Assembly (NCBI GenBank): GCA_001275005.1
Contig: JWZX01001900.1
Location: forward strand, 1-27,259
Source of the DNA: Chrysochromulina tobinii
Taxonomy: Eukaryota; Haptophyta; Prymnesiales; Chrysochromulinaceae
DNA: 27,259 nt
Direction of reading: 5' to 3'
Part shown: positions 1-10,350 of the stretch, in pieces
Layout: each line of letters starts with the position of its first letter
Position numbering within the stretch: position 1 is the first letter of the stretch
Translations under genes and position numbers: made by a program
The notes under the pieces: model-generated
What the model was told of the DNA's origin: nothing
What the model saw: only the letters and a program-made list of their open reading frames with translations
Database searches by the model: none

Positions 1-1
1 C

Positions 2-1738
2 CGGTTGTGGACGAGCCTGCTCGGCTTCCTGCGGGAGCGCGGCGAAATCGTCGATGGCTTGCCCATCAAGTGCCAGGCGCATCAAGAAGTGTGTCAGCCC
101 GTCGAGACCAGCACACCAGTTGGCTTACGGCAGTGGTGCGCTCAAGGCGCTGGGTGCGGCCGCAAATGCGACGGACTCCTCAGATGCGGCCACGTATGCC
201 CACTCAAATGCCACTCATGGCCTCACGATGAGATGATTAAGTGTGAGCAGATCGTGCGTGAGATATGCCCAGCTGGCCTCCATCGAATTGAGCGGGCGTG
301 CTCCTCGCGGGCCCTGCCACGCTGTGACCACGAGGTCATCGAGCACTGCACGCAGGGGCACCCACTCGTGCGCCACTGCGGCGACACAAAGGGGAGACAG
401 AATTGTCAGACATGCGCGCGGATTGAGAAGGAGGAGCGCGAGAAGGTCAAGCGGGAGCACCAGGAGATGGAGAAGCGCGCGGTGCAGGACTGCGAGCGGA
501 TCCTGAGCGAGGTTCGCAAGATGCCGCCACAGCTGCGGAAGCATGACCTGCTGAAGCACGGCGCGGACGCCGTTGAGTACATGCAGGTGGTTGACCGCGC
601 AGAGCGGTACGCGCAGAGCGACCACGGCAGCGCGATTGTAGTCTCGCGGATCGAGAAGGTGACCAACCCACTGCTTGAAGAAAAGTTCCTGGCGGCGAAG
701 CTGCGGTTGAAGAGCGGGGTGCTCGATCCAAAGATGCAGTCGCTCTTCCACGGCACGGGCCCTGAGGGCGTCGAGGGCATCCCGAAGACCGGCTTCCGGC
801 TGCCCGCTTGGAGCGAGGACAACATGTTCGGGCAGGCCGTCTACTTCGCGACTGACTCGTCCAAGAGCTTCCAGCACATTTACACGAAGGGCTCGGGCTG
901 CCTGCTGCTGTGCGACGTGCTCCTCGGCAACTCGTGCCAGATCGCCGGGCTCGAGACGAGCCACCCGCTCAACGGTCACGTCAAGAAGTCGAGCAAGGGC
1001 CGGCTTTTCCTCGACATGGACAAGGACAAGTTGCGCGAAGCCGGCTTCGACTCGGTGTACGCATCGCGCGATTCACGTGACAAGGCTGGCGTGCAGTTCG
1101 ACGAGATGATGGTGTACGATACGGATCAGGCCATCCCACGCTACATCCTGCACATCGGGGGGCGCTCTGAGCGGACCTTGGACTGGCGAGCGCCGTCGCA
1201 ACGCCTGAACAACGGCGTGACGGTCCGGAAGATCAAAGAGGCGGACGTGGGCGTCACTGACTCGAAAGAGCTCGAGGAATTCAACAAGGCGGTCGGGCAC
1301 TATATGCGCCTGATGGGACAAAGCTCGCGAAAGGTCACGCAGGTGGACGTGTACGACAGTCCGAACGTCGAGAAGACTTTTCAGGATAAGGAGGCCGACT
1401 TCCATGCGAAGAAGGTTGACACAAAGAGGATCTGGGTCTTCCACGGCACCGCGGAGGACAACATTGAAAAAATCTGCTGCGGCGGCTTCCGGGTCGCACA
1501 CGGCGACCAGATCAAGAATGGCGCAGTCTATGGCCACGGCGTTTACACCGCCACGGGCCCGCAGACGCCAATGAGCTATGCTGATCGTACTGGGTGTGGT
1601 GCTGTGATTCTGAGCTTGGCGCTTCCGGGCATGACTGGGCAGCAGGAACAGGCGGATAGTTGGGTACCGCAAAGCGACTGGATGATCTTCAAGACGGGCG
1701 AGCAGCTCTGCCCAAAGTACGTCGTCCGCTACATGTGA
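2..1738 (+). CDS. ZNFX1/PARP-like protein, C-terminal part (5' end outside window)
   Basis: The frame is open from the left edge, with no credible start, so this is the 3' part of a larger gene. Residues are numbered from the codon at 5. A segment of the kind that follows the helicase core in ZNFX1 proteins (W-x-LL-x-FL, then LP-x-KC-x2-H, residues 2-30) leads into an NFX1-type Cys/His region (about 45-137). A charged coiled coil follows (138-170). Next comes a PARP catalytic domain (about 205-386) with H249 in LFHGT, Y280 in GQAVYFATDSSKS and E367 in FDEMMVYD, the H-Y-E triad of poly-ADP-ribosylating PARPs. A second PARP-like fold (about 440-577) keeps H480 (VFHGT) and Y514 (YGHGVYTA), but Trp559 aligns with the catalytic Glu. 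It may therefore be mono-transferring or inactive. It is paralogous to the gene at 2446-9317 on the same strand. Family assignment is firm; function is inferred. Confidence 0.85.
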   Translation, partial: RLWTSLLGFLRERGEIVDGLPIKCQAHQEVCQPVETSTPVGLRQWCAQGAGCGRKCDGLLRCGHVCPLKCHSWPHDEMIKCEQIVREICPAGLHRIERACSSRALPRCDHEVIEHCTQGHPLVRHCGDTKGRQNCQTCARIEKEEREKVKREHQEMEKRAVQDCERILSEVRKMPPQLRKHDLLKHGADAVEYMQVVDRAERYAQSDHGSAIVVSRIEKVTNPLLEEKFLAAKLRLKSGVLDPKMQSLFHGTGPEGVEGIPKTGFRLPAWSEDNMFGQAVYFATDSSKSFQHIYTKGSGCLLLCDVLLGNSCQIAGLETSHPLNGHVKKSSKGRLFLDMDKDKLREAGFDSVYASRDSRDKAGVQFDEMMVYDTDQAIPRYILHIGGRSERTLDWRAPSQRLNNGVTVRKIKEADVGVTDSKELEEFNKAVGHYMRLMGQSSRKVTQVDVYDSPNVEKTFQDKEADFHAKKVDTKRIWVFHGTAEDNIEKICCGGFRVAHGDQIKNGAVYGHGVYTATGPQTPMSYADRTGCGAVILSLALPGMTGQQEQADSWVPQSDWMIFKTGEQLCPKYVVRYM

Positions 1739-1740
1739 TT

Positions 1741-2312
1741 GAACTGTTGAACCCTAGGCTGATCTAGGCCTTTGAGGAGCAAGAAGCTGAATTCAAGCGG
1801 AAGGGAAGTGCCCCACAAAATGGTGCTCGCGTTCCATGGCACCAAGTCGCGTGCTGCAGTGGAGGCGATCGTTGAGAACAACTTCGATCGAGACCGCATT
1901 GGCTCTGCAACGGACGCTGGGTGGTACGGGAAAGGCTTCTATTTCTCTGAGTTTGCAGACACGTCCATGTCTTACGGTGGCGGCAGGAACATGCTCCTTT
2001 GCCGGCTATTGCCTGGCAAAGTGTACGACACTGTAAACACTGAAACGGGCATGAATGGGATGCCTAAGCGCATGGACGGGAAGCCGATCAAAGACGGCCA
2101 CAACAGCCATCGCGTCGCAAAGAATGCAGACGGTTGCGCCAACGAGCTGGTCATAGACAACCCCAAGCAAATCCTGCCATGCTACATCCTGCATGTTGGC
2201 ATGCTGAGGAGCCTGGCCTACGAGGGCGCAGCTGAGGTGAGTCGCGCGCGCGCACCGTGCGTGTACCCATGTTTTTGAACAAATGACGATACCCATGAAT
2301 TATATTCCTCAA
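1741..2312 (+). pseudogene. Duplicated, frame-broken copy of the terminal PARP domain
   Basis: This stretch is almost base-for-base the same as 8840-9395, the end of the neighbouring gene and its 3' flank. The frame corresponding to the parent is broken near its start by an in-frame TAG (CTG-ATC-TAG, where the parent has AAG) and by one extra base about 30 nt later. Downstream the domain is open to 2278 and keeps FHGTKS (His), GKGFYFSEF (Tyr) and CANELVID (Glu). It differs from the parent by a lost Leu codon and a 9-nt insertion (VNT). The parent's stop is absent here and the sequence reads into a GAG/GTGAGT that could serve as a splice donor. Either this is a dead fragment, or it could be spliced as an exon of a neighbouring gene. 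There is no ATG before the MVLAFHG methionine near 1820. Confidence 0.8.
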
Positions 2313-2445
2313 GGTTGGTGGGCCGGGATCTTGGGGAAGTCGTCAAACTGCGCGAGTCCATGGATCGAAAACCGCCGTTCTGGGCGGAGCTCGCATTTTG
2401 CGATCGTGTCACGCACAAAGCGATCGTGACATCGAAAGCTCCGCT

Positions 2446-5400
2446 ATGGAGGTGGTCACCGACAGGGTGGCGGCCGAGAGGCGTGCCGAGAGGCGTGCCG
2501 AGAGGCTTGAGAAGGAAGAGTTCGAGCTGGCGCTCGCCATCTCAGCGTCGCTGGCGGAGCAAGAGCAATTAGAACAACGCGACCGCCTCGCCGCCGCAGC
2601 GCGTAAAGTCGGCGAGCCGTCCGCGGTGAGCGGCGCTCCCAACTCGACATCACGGCTGCCAAGCCCACCGACGCCATCCACGCTGAGGAGTGGGTCCGCA
2701 TCCACTGGGTCTAGCGCGACAAGCAGGCCTGCCTCCGCACAACTGCCGGCTGCCAAAGCTCATGACGCAGAAGATGCTGTAGCAGCCCTGTACAAGTACG
2801 TCGAGAGTTGCGGCGGCGAGATTTCAGCCACCAGCGGCGTCGCTGAGTTTTACAAGTGGGCGAAGCACTCTGGCGACTCCTTCAAGGAGGCGCTTCGCTC
2901 GCTCGGCTCAAAGAAGGGGGATGTCTACTTGCGCCACGGGCTCGTGTTGGAGAGGCGCGACGTCGGCTCTGATATGATCAAGCTCATCGGCTCTGGCGGG
3001 CTGGTTCCTCCGGTCGCCGACAGTGCGGTCGTCACTGCCACCGTGCCAGCGGGGCCTCTCAGCTCGTCCGGCTTGCGGCGCTCTCAATCATTCGGCGTGC
3101 GCAGCCCGCCTACTGCCACTGTGATAGCGAAAGGCAAGGCGACGGCCAATCTGGATGGTAGCGAAGGTGGCCCACAGGCGGGAACTCCGAGCTCATCGCA
3201 ATCGCCAACTAACCCGCCGCCGACTGACCCGCAATTCAACTCTGTTAGACTGCCGCTGCGGTCAGGTGCGAAGATCTGCACGCATTGGCTCAAGAATCGG
3301 CGCTGCGACTTCGGCGGCAAATGCAAATTCGACCATCCCGACGTGGTGAACAAGGTGCCCACCGACGGCGTCGTCCTCAGCACGTTGAAGGACAAGAAGA
3401 ACTGCACCATTGGTTTCATCGCGCTCGACGAGGGCAACTACGAATCAGACGAGCAGTCTCGCGCAAAGGTCTACTTTTTCCACGGCGAGCCGCCTGAAGA
3501 TGGGTTCAAGGTCTTGGGCACGGGCGTTTTGCAGAGCGCGGGCCTTGAGCTTCTCAAGGGTGATAAAGTGGCTGAGCTAGTGCTCAAGGGTGCCAAGACT
3601 AGCCCGGGCTACCAAGTCGTTGCTGGTTCGCTCGTCAAGTGCGCGCCCCGAAAAGAGGAGACATTCAAGGAGTACCTCGTCGGCCTTCTCGAGGTGCTTC
3701 GGGACGCCAAGCTGCGCGGGACCGCGCTGTCCTGCCTCGGCCATGCCCGCGCTTGCGCTGCCGTTTGGACCGGGCTCGCTGCGCACGAAGCTCTCGCTCC
3801 TTTCGTCGTCCAGGTGATCGAGATGCTCGTTCAAGACTCTCTCAGCAGCGGCAGCGGCCGGCGCGCCGCCACGTGCGCGCTGCAGAACGTGCTGCTCTCG
3901 GGCGTGACGCTGCCCCCGGCATCGCCGTTGCTCGGCGTGATACAGTGTCATGAAAAGCAAGCCCTCCGCACGCGGCTCGTGAAGGCGCTGTGCTCGGCAT
4001 GGCCGCTCATCCCACAGGCACGCCGGCGCAGCTTCATGCTGCTACAGGCACTCGTGAGAAAGCACCCCGCCGAGGCGGCCGAGTTGCTCAGCCTCGAGCA
4101 GATGATCGAGCTGCTCGGCGCGACCTTGCCAGGGGGCGACCAGATCTCGTGCTACCGATGGCGAGAGCTGCCGCTCAAGCTGCTCCAGAGCGAGACGACG
4201 AGCCAGCCCGGAATCGACGTCGGAGCGGGAGCGGTCCTGAATCGCGTCCTGCGCAACGGCGGCGACTACGAGACCTTTGAGGCGTACATGGAGACGTACG
4301 TCGGCTTGCTGCGCGAGGACTGCTTTGCGGCGATGCGTCGGGGTCTGCAGGCGCATCGCTGCGGCAAGCTCGACGAAAGGGACATGCGAGTCTTTTCCGG
4401 CGTACGCGTTGTCGGCATGAGCCCACCTAACATCTTTGGCGGAGCGGAGGGCACTATCGTCGAGCTGCACACCCACTGCGACGTCAACCCGAAGAACATC
4501 ATGTTTGGCTCGCTGCTCGCGCTCGCTCCGCGTGGCAGCTTCGACACGTCCGAGCTGGTTTGGGCTACGGTGGCCGGCGCGGACGAGCTGCCCAAGAGAC
4601 GGGGCGAGGTGCGCATTTTCGCGGAACTGGCGTCGCAGCTCAACGAGGAGAGTGAGGCGCAGCTCGTCTCGGAGCTCCTTCGATTCAGCGGGCAAATCAC
4701 GATGGCGGAGAGTCCGACGTTCTACCGCGCCTACGCTCCCGCCATCGCCGTGTTACAGCGCATGCAACCTGCCGACCTCCCCTTCAGCGACCAAATCATT
4801 CGCGGAAAGCAGGAGTGCGAAGACGCCACTGCCACGCTGCTCGACTCGACCATCGACGCATCCGTCGTCTTGACCAGCGCCGAGATGAAGCTCTTACCAA
4901 TGAGAGACTTCAATCTCGTGTTGAAGCGCTTCACCGATCAGGACAGCAAGCAGCTCGGTAAAATTACCTCTGCACTCGATCGTTCGCAGGCTGCGGCAAT
5001 TCACTCCGCCATGACCCACCGCCTTACCGTCATCCAAGGCCCACCAGGGACTGGCAAGTCGTACACGATCGTCCGTTTGCTGCGACTGCTTGACTCGATC
5101 AAAGGCGAGAGCCATGGCGAGAGCGGACCGGTACTCGTGCTCACATACAAGAACCGCAGCCTCGAGGTACGCGCACGCCACATTCAAGCCCACAATCCCC
5201 ATACTACACTAGTGAAGATTTTCGCATCCTACTCACTTCTGTTGGCGTCTTTGCATGTCACAGGACATCCTCGGCGGCTGCATGAAGACATGGCCCGATG
5301 AGGTGGCCCGATGCGGCGGCGCGGCGCGGCCTGGCTCACTGCTCGAGCATCGTCACATCAAAACGCTCCTGCGTGATGATCGGCGCAAGTCGACCGATTA

Positions 5401-8400
5401 TGATGCGGCGAAATCCAACGCCGACGCTCAGAAGAAGAAGGTTCAGGAGGCGGCAGTGAACCTCTCGAGGGCGCGCTCTTTCTCGGCCGAGACTATCTGT
5501 GCGGAGGAGTTTCGAGATCTCCTGCGTAGTCTCCTGCAGAACTCTCCCGGATCCTCCTCAGATGCCGAACGGGAAGAGTTGACCAAGCTACTCGATAGCG
5601 GCGATCAGTCGACGCTCGAAGCGCGATCCGAAGGTTGCCTCAACCTTTGGATGCCGAGCGCGAAAGACTGCGCCGTTGTCTGCCAGGCACCACCCAGCGA
5701 TGGCACCTTCCAACCGGCCAACCGTGGCGCTCGCGACGGCCACGACCGTCAGGAGCAGGATGACCGCGCGCGGGATCGGTAGACTTGCCAGCAACGCCCG
5801 ATCTCCCCTATGCACCCCATCCCATGGTCCCCGACTGAGCCCCGACTGACTCAGTCTCTCCCCCACGGATGCCATCGCAGCAATATGTACCGCTCCTTCG
5901 AAGAGGCATCGGTTCGCTTCGATTCCGCGAAGCACAAAAACAGCCGCGAGGTGTTCGAGCTGCTCAACCCTCTATCTGACAGCGAGAAGCACTATCTGCT
6001 TCGCAAGTCGGATGTCTGGGACCTGAAGATGCCTGAGCGCGTCAAGTTGATGCACCTGATGCTTCTTATGCGGTACGACGCGAGAAAGGAGGCGTATGAC
6101 AAGGAGATGATCGCTTACAACGAGACGCTCGCGCAGCTGCGCCGTCTCGACCTTGAGAAACAGATCGGCGTGCTGAGCAAGATGAAGGTGGTCGGCATGA
6201 CGATCAGCGGTGCGGCGATCTATCGTGAGACCATCGCGGCGCTCAAGCCGAAGCATGTTCTCGTCGAGGAGGCGGGCGAGGTGCTCGAGCCGCTGCTCAT
6301 TGCGGCGCTTGGGCCGTGGGTGACGCGCCTCACGCTCGTTGGTGACCATCAGCAGCTCCCACCCTCCGTCGAGAACCATGAGCTCGCAAAAAACTACGCA
6401 TTCAATACGTCCCTGATGGAGCGGCTTGTCAAGAACGAGCTAAAGCATGTGACGCTCACCACGCAGACGCGGATGATGCCGGAGATGGCGGAGCTCCTCC
6501 TCGACGTGTACCCGACCTACCGAACGAGTGAGCTCGTCGACGTCAAGGCGCGCTGCTCGCCACCTCCCGGTGCGCTGCGCTCGATTTGGTGGTGGGACGT
6601 ACGACGACCCCCCGATGGCGGCGAACGCATTGATCCGGAGGCTCGCTCGTATGTCAATGACGATGAGGCGACGGCCGTCATTGCGCTGGTGAGACATCTC
6701 GTCAATTCGGGCGTCGAACCTGCCGGCGTCACTATTCTCGCACCGTACTCGGCGCAGATCGAACTCATCGAGAAGCGCGTCAGCAAGGAGATCGGCGAGG
6801 AGCTCGCAACCGGCTGGCCGACCGAGACCAAGGAAGGCATTGCCGCGCAGAATCTGCTCGAGACGCTCGGCAAGCAGATCCCTACTAGCACTGGCAGCAG
6901 CAGTGTGCACGAGGCGCAGCTTGCACAGTGCATTCAGGTGAGTGAGACGTTGCTCCAGCTGGGGAATCTCGCCAAGGCAAAGAAGGCTCTGGGTCTCGCC
7001 AAGCGGCTCCAGGGCAGCGCGACTGCCATGGCGACGGTTGAAGAGAACTGGACGCGCGTCGAGAAGCTCGAGGCGCTGAAGGAAAAGGTGGACCACATAT
7101 GCGGCTGTACGGATAATGACAAACGCGCGCAGCTTGTTTGATGATGCGATCAACGTGCTCAAGCAGCTGGAGGGGTTGGCCGTCCGCTGGCGCAGTGTTG
7201 GCTCGTCTGGAGTCCCAGCTGCAGCAGCGTGCTGCGTGCTCGTGCAGGACTGGGCAGATGCGATCTTGAAAGCCGGGCACGAGTGGAGCGAAGGGCGTCA
7301 GCAGCTTCTGCGTAAAACCGGTATCAGCTCAGGGATGCATCTGAAGGAGCTCCGATCGCTCAACGGGGTCACCTTCAGCTCGATAGATCGCTACCAGGGC
7401 TCGGAGAACGACGTCGTCATTATCAGCCTTGTGCGTTCGAACGAGGATTGCAATGTGGGCTTCTTAAAGGAGCCTGCGCGCCGTGTGGTGGCGCAGTCTC
7501 GCGCCCGTCTCGGTATGTACTTTGTGGGCGACGGCGAGACGTTCGCGAAGAGCAAGGAGTGGTTACAGCTCACCACCACTTTGGACGTTCGCGCGCTTCG
7601 CGGCTCTGGCATCCCACTTTGCTGCCCTGCGCATCCGAGCTGCAAGAAGGAGATCCAGTGGCAAGATGCTGCCAAGTATGTCGAGTGCGGCATCTGCAAA
7701 GAGCCATGCGGCCAGCTCATGTCGTGCGGGAAGCACCAGTGCAAGCGTCTCTGCCACGGTCGTGGCGGTGGCGGGATCGATCAGCAGCACCTGATCTGCA
7801 CCGTGGAGATGCCCGATGTTTGCTGCGCGCCTGAGCGTCACGTCATTACGCGGAAGTGTTACCAGCAAGCGGCCGATGTAGCTTGCGACGCGTGCGCGAA
7901 GCTTGCGCACGAGCGCAAGGAGAAGGAGAAGCGCGAGGCCGCGGAGCGTGAGAAGCGCGCGCAGGCTGAGCTCAAGGCGCAGATCGAAGAGCTCAAGAGG
8001 CAGCCGCCCGGCCTCGTCAAGAGGGAGCTCGCTCGCGAAGGTGCCGATCTCGCCGAGTACTTGAGGATCGTCGACCGCACGGAGAAGTACATTCAGCTCG
8101 ATCACCACTGTCCGATTCACGTACTAAGGATCGAGAGGCTTTTCCATCCGCACCTCGAGAAGCTTTACCATGAGGCCAAGGGGAAGCTGCACAATCCGCT
8201 TCGTGAGTGCAATGAGCAACAGCTCTTTCACGGCACGAGCACCGAGGGTGTTGCTGGTATCACCGAGAACGGCTTTCGGCTGCCTGCCTGGAGCGAGAAC
8301 AACATGTTTGGTCAGGGCGTCTACTTTGCAACTGACTCGACCAAGAGTGCCAACGAGCTGTACACAAAGGGGTCGAACTGTCTTCTGCTTTGCGATGTAC

Positions 8401-9317
8401 TGCTTGGCCATACTTGCACGATCGACGGGCTGAAGAGTGACCATCCGCTGAAAAAGTGCGTGAGGTCCACTAAGCACACCAACCCATCGCGCCCGTACCT
8501 CGACGTGAACTTGGACAAGGTTCGCTCTGCCGGTTTCGATTCAATCTTCGCGCCGCGTGGTGGCTCGATGCACACGGGCGGCGTCAAGTATGACGAGTAC
8601 ATTGTCTACAACCCTGATCAAGCGCTGCCTCGCTACATCATCCACTTTGGCAAGTACGGGCTTGACGTGGCGAAGACGTTGATGCCAAAGAACATGTCAG
8701 GCGAGGTGGTTAGTTACAACCTAATCCCGAAGCGCGAGTTTGATCCGGACGACGCGATGCAGATGCACTTCCGCATCGCCGAGTCGCAGTTTCTGCGCAC
8801 ACATCTCTCCTCGGCCTCCAAGCTGATTAAGGTCGAATACGTTGTCAATCCAAGGCTGATCAAGGCCTTTGAGGAGCAACAAGCTGAGTTCGAGGGGAAG
8901 CGTGTGCCACACAAAATGGTGCTCGCGTTCCATGGAACCAAGTCGCGTGATGTAGTGGAGGCGATCGTTAAGAACAACTTCGATCGAGCCCGCATTGGCT
9001 CTGCAACAGACGCTGGGTGGTACGGGAAAGGCTTCTATTTCTCTGAGTTTGCAGACACATCCATGTCTTACGGTGGCGGCACGAACATGTTACTCCTTTG
9101 CCGGCTATTGCCTGGCAAAGTGTACGACACTGAAACGGGCATGGATGGGATGCCGAAGCGCATGGACGGGAAGCCGATCAAAGACGGCTACAACAGCCAT
9201 CGCGTCGCAAAGAATGCAGACGGTTGCGCCAACGAGCTGGTCATAGACAACCCCAAGCAAATCCTGCCATGCTACATCCTGCATATTGGCACGTTGGATG
9301 GAGCCCGGCCCAGCTGA
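2446..9317 (+). CDS. ZNFX1-type SF1 RNA helicase fused to two PARP domains
   Basis: Exons are 2446-5166, 5264-5778 and 5881 onward; the ATG at 2446 is the first in this frame, though an upstream exon is possible. Order: UIM-like helix (about 2515-2560, ELALAISASLAEQ); CCCH finger C-x8-C-x5-C-x3-H (3277-3339); cold-shock-like segment (about 3350-3640); helical region; ZNFX1-type beta-barrel (about 4384-4580); Walker A GPPGTGKS (5038-5061). Then VEEAGEVLE (from 6263) replaces DEAD/DEAG as in ZNFX1, followed by GDHQQLPPS (6341), SIDRYQGSEND (about 7380) and the motif VI region SRARLGMYFVGD (about 7500). An NFX1-type Cys/His region (about 7620-7900) and coiled coil precede PARP domain 1 (His 8229, Tyr 8322, Glu 8595) and PARP domain 2 (His 8931, Tyr 9036, Glu 9234), both H-Y-E. 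The frame changes near 7133, with no clean intron. ZNFX1 and CCCH-PARPs are known RNA-linked antiviral factors in animals; a role here is inferred. Confidence 0.85.
5167..5263 (+). other. Intron 1 of the helicase-PARP gene
   Basis: The GTACGC donor follows codon GAG and the CACAG acceptor precedes GAC; phase 0, 97 nt. Splicing joins helicase motif Ia (VLVLTYKNRSLE) to DILGGCMKTW, restoring the ZNFX1-type continuation. Without splicing the frame runs on only to 5301. Confidence 0.85.
5779..5880 (+). other. Intron 2 of the helicase-PARP gene
   Basis: The GTAGAC donor lies directly on the in-frame TAG that would otherwise end the exon. The acceptor is CATCGCAG before CAATATGTAC; phase 2, 102 nt. 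Joining gives an Arg codon and continues as NMYRSFEEAS in the frame that carries the helicase Walker B motif. Confidence 0.8.
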
Positions 9318-9448
9318 GGTGAGGCGCTGCGTGCGTGTTCCCATGTACAATGTAATGAACAAGTGACGAAACTCATTAATTAATTCCTCAACGTGGTGTG
9401 GGTTTCGTTCTAAATGAGAAATGAAGGTCCACGGACATTGGTTGGCTG

Positions 9449-10111
9449 ATGTTGATCTCTCCTCTCGCACTTGCCCTGGTTCTACCATCGTCCATGAAAT
9501 ATCCCTCAAGCTCTCGCGGCGTATGCCCAACGATGCGTTTATTTCAATCACTCACGGAGGCCTTCTCGAACGAGGACTTGGACGGTAGGAACAACAAAGC
9601 TCGACTGGCAAAGCTATGTGCCCCGGCGACCGTAGCAGACGACACAGTGTTGATAGATAGCACGTGGAATGTAACCCTGGCCGTCCATGGAGTCTCATCA
9701 AGCGATGATTCTTCGGTGGCACCAAAAGGCAGTAACCTCAAGTCTGTCATGGCAGAAGTCTCGCTGTCACTTGGCGCTGATCACATGGCTCATGTGACGG
9801 CATCCAACCTTACGTCGCCCGACAACGCACGGTGGTGGCTGATGAAGGGCGAACTGCAGGTCGAGCTCACCACTCCTGGGATCGAGCTCACAACTGCGTG
9901 GCGCTTGGACACCGGAAGAATGGCCGATTATCTTGGCAAGTCAACCTATGTTGTGCCTGCAGGCAAGCTCTATCTGAAGGGACCATGCACCCGTCTGGGC
10001 AAAGAAGCGAAGGCCAGTGGTGCCGTCCTGACACGCTTAGAGCGCAACCGGTTCAATGTCGCCTTCAAAGAGGTGGGCACCTTTGTTGCCGTAGCGACGC
10101 TTGATGCCTGA
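9449..10111 (+). CDS. Hypothetical protein with probable targeting leader (220 aa)
   Basis: A complete ATG-to-TGA frame. The N-terminus (MLISPLALALVLPSS) is hydrophobic and looks like a signal peptide. It is followed by a Ser/Arg-rich stretch and then LFQSLTEAFSNEDLDG, which resembles the start of many mature plastid proteins in algae with secondary plastids. The body begins with a short TWNVTLAVHG strand and has regularly spaced Gly and aromatic residues, suggesting a small beta-rich fold, possibly lipocalin-like. No catalytic motif is visible and I do not recognise the family. The gene lies about 130 nt downstream of the helicase-PARP gene on the same strand. Plastid targeting is an inference from composition. 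Confidence 0.6.
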   Translation: MLISPLALALVLPSSMKYPSSSRGVCPTMRLFQSLTEAFSNEDLDGRNNKARLAKLCAPATVADDTVLIDSTWNVTLAVHGVSSSDDSSVAPKGSNLKSVMAEVSLSLGADHMAHVTASNLTSPDNARWWLMKGELQVELTTPGIELTTAWRLDTGRMADYLGKSTYVVPAGKLYLKGPCTRLGKEAKASGAVLTRLERNRFNVAFKEVGTFVAVATLDA

Positions 10112-10350
10112 CTGATGTCACATGTCTGGGGTGGTGTGTGCACGCGCGCCTCGGTACCACCCGGTGTACCGCTAAAATCTACTGTAGTCGAGGGTTAATA
10201 TGAACTAGTTGGATATCGCGCAGGTCGCCGCGTCAGTGACAGCCTAGCCGGCGGACGCACTTTGACTTGCCGCCGCGGCGTGCAGCCGCTTGGCCAGCGC
10301 CGCGAGCTTGTTGGCGTGCAGGGTCGATCTCTGCTCCTCGCTCGGCGAGC

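Noticed and set aside
215-979. Minus-strand frame of 254 codons opposite the first PARP gene
   Set aside because: Leu/Arg/Ala-rich antisense shadow; the plus strand carries the NFX1 and PARP motifs.
2315-2572. Plus-strand frame upstream of the helicase gene (GRDLGEVVKLRESMDRKPPF)
   Set aside because: The first 40 codons look protein-like and could be a 5' exon, but no splice joins it to the main frame and its second half is a shadow of the helicase N-terminus.
6440-7162. Minus-strand frame of 240 codons
   Set aside because: Antisense to the helicase motifs; no domain signature.
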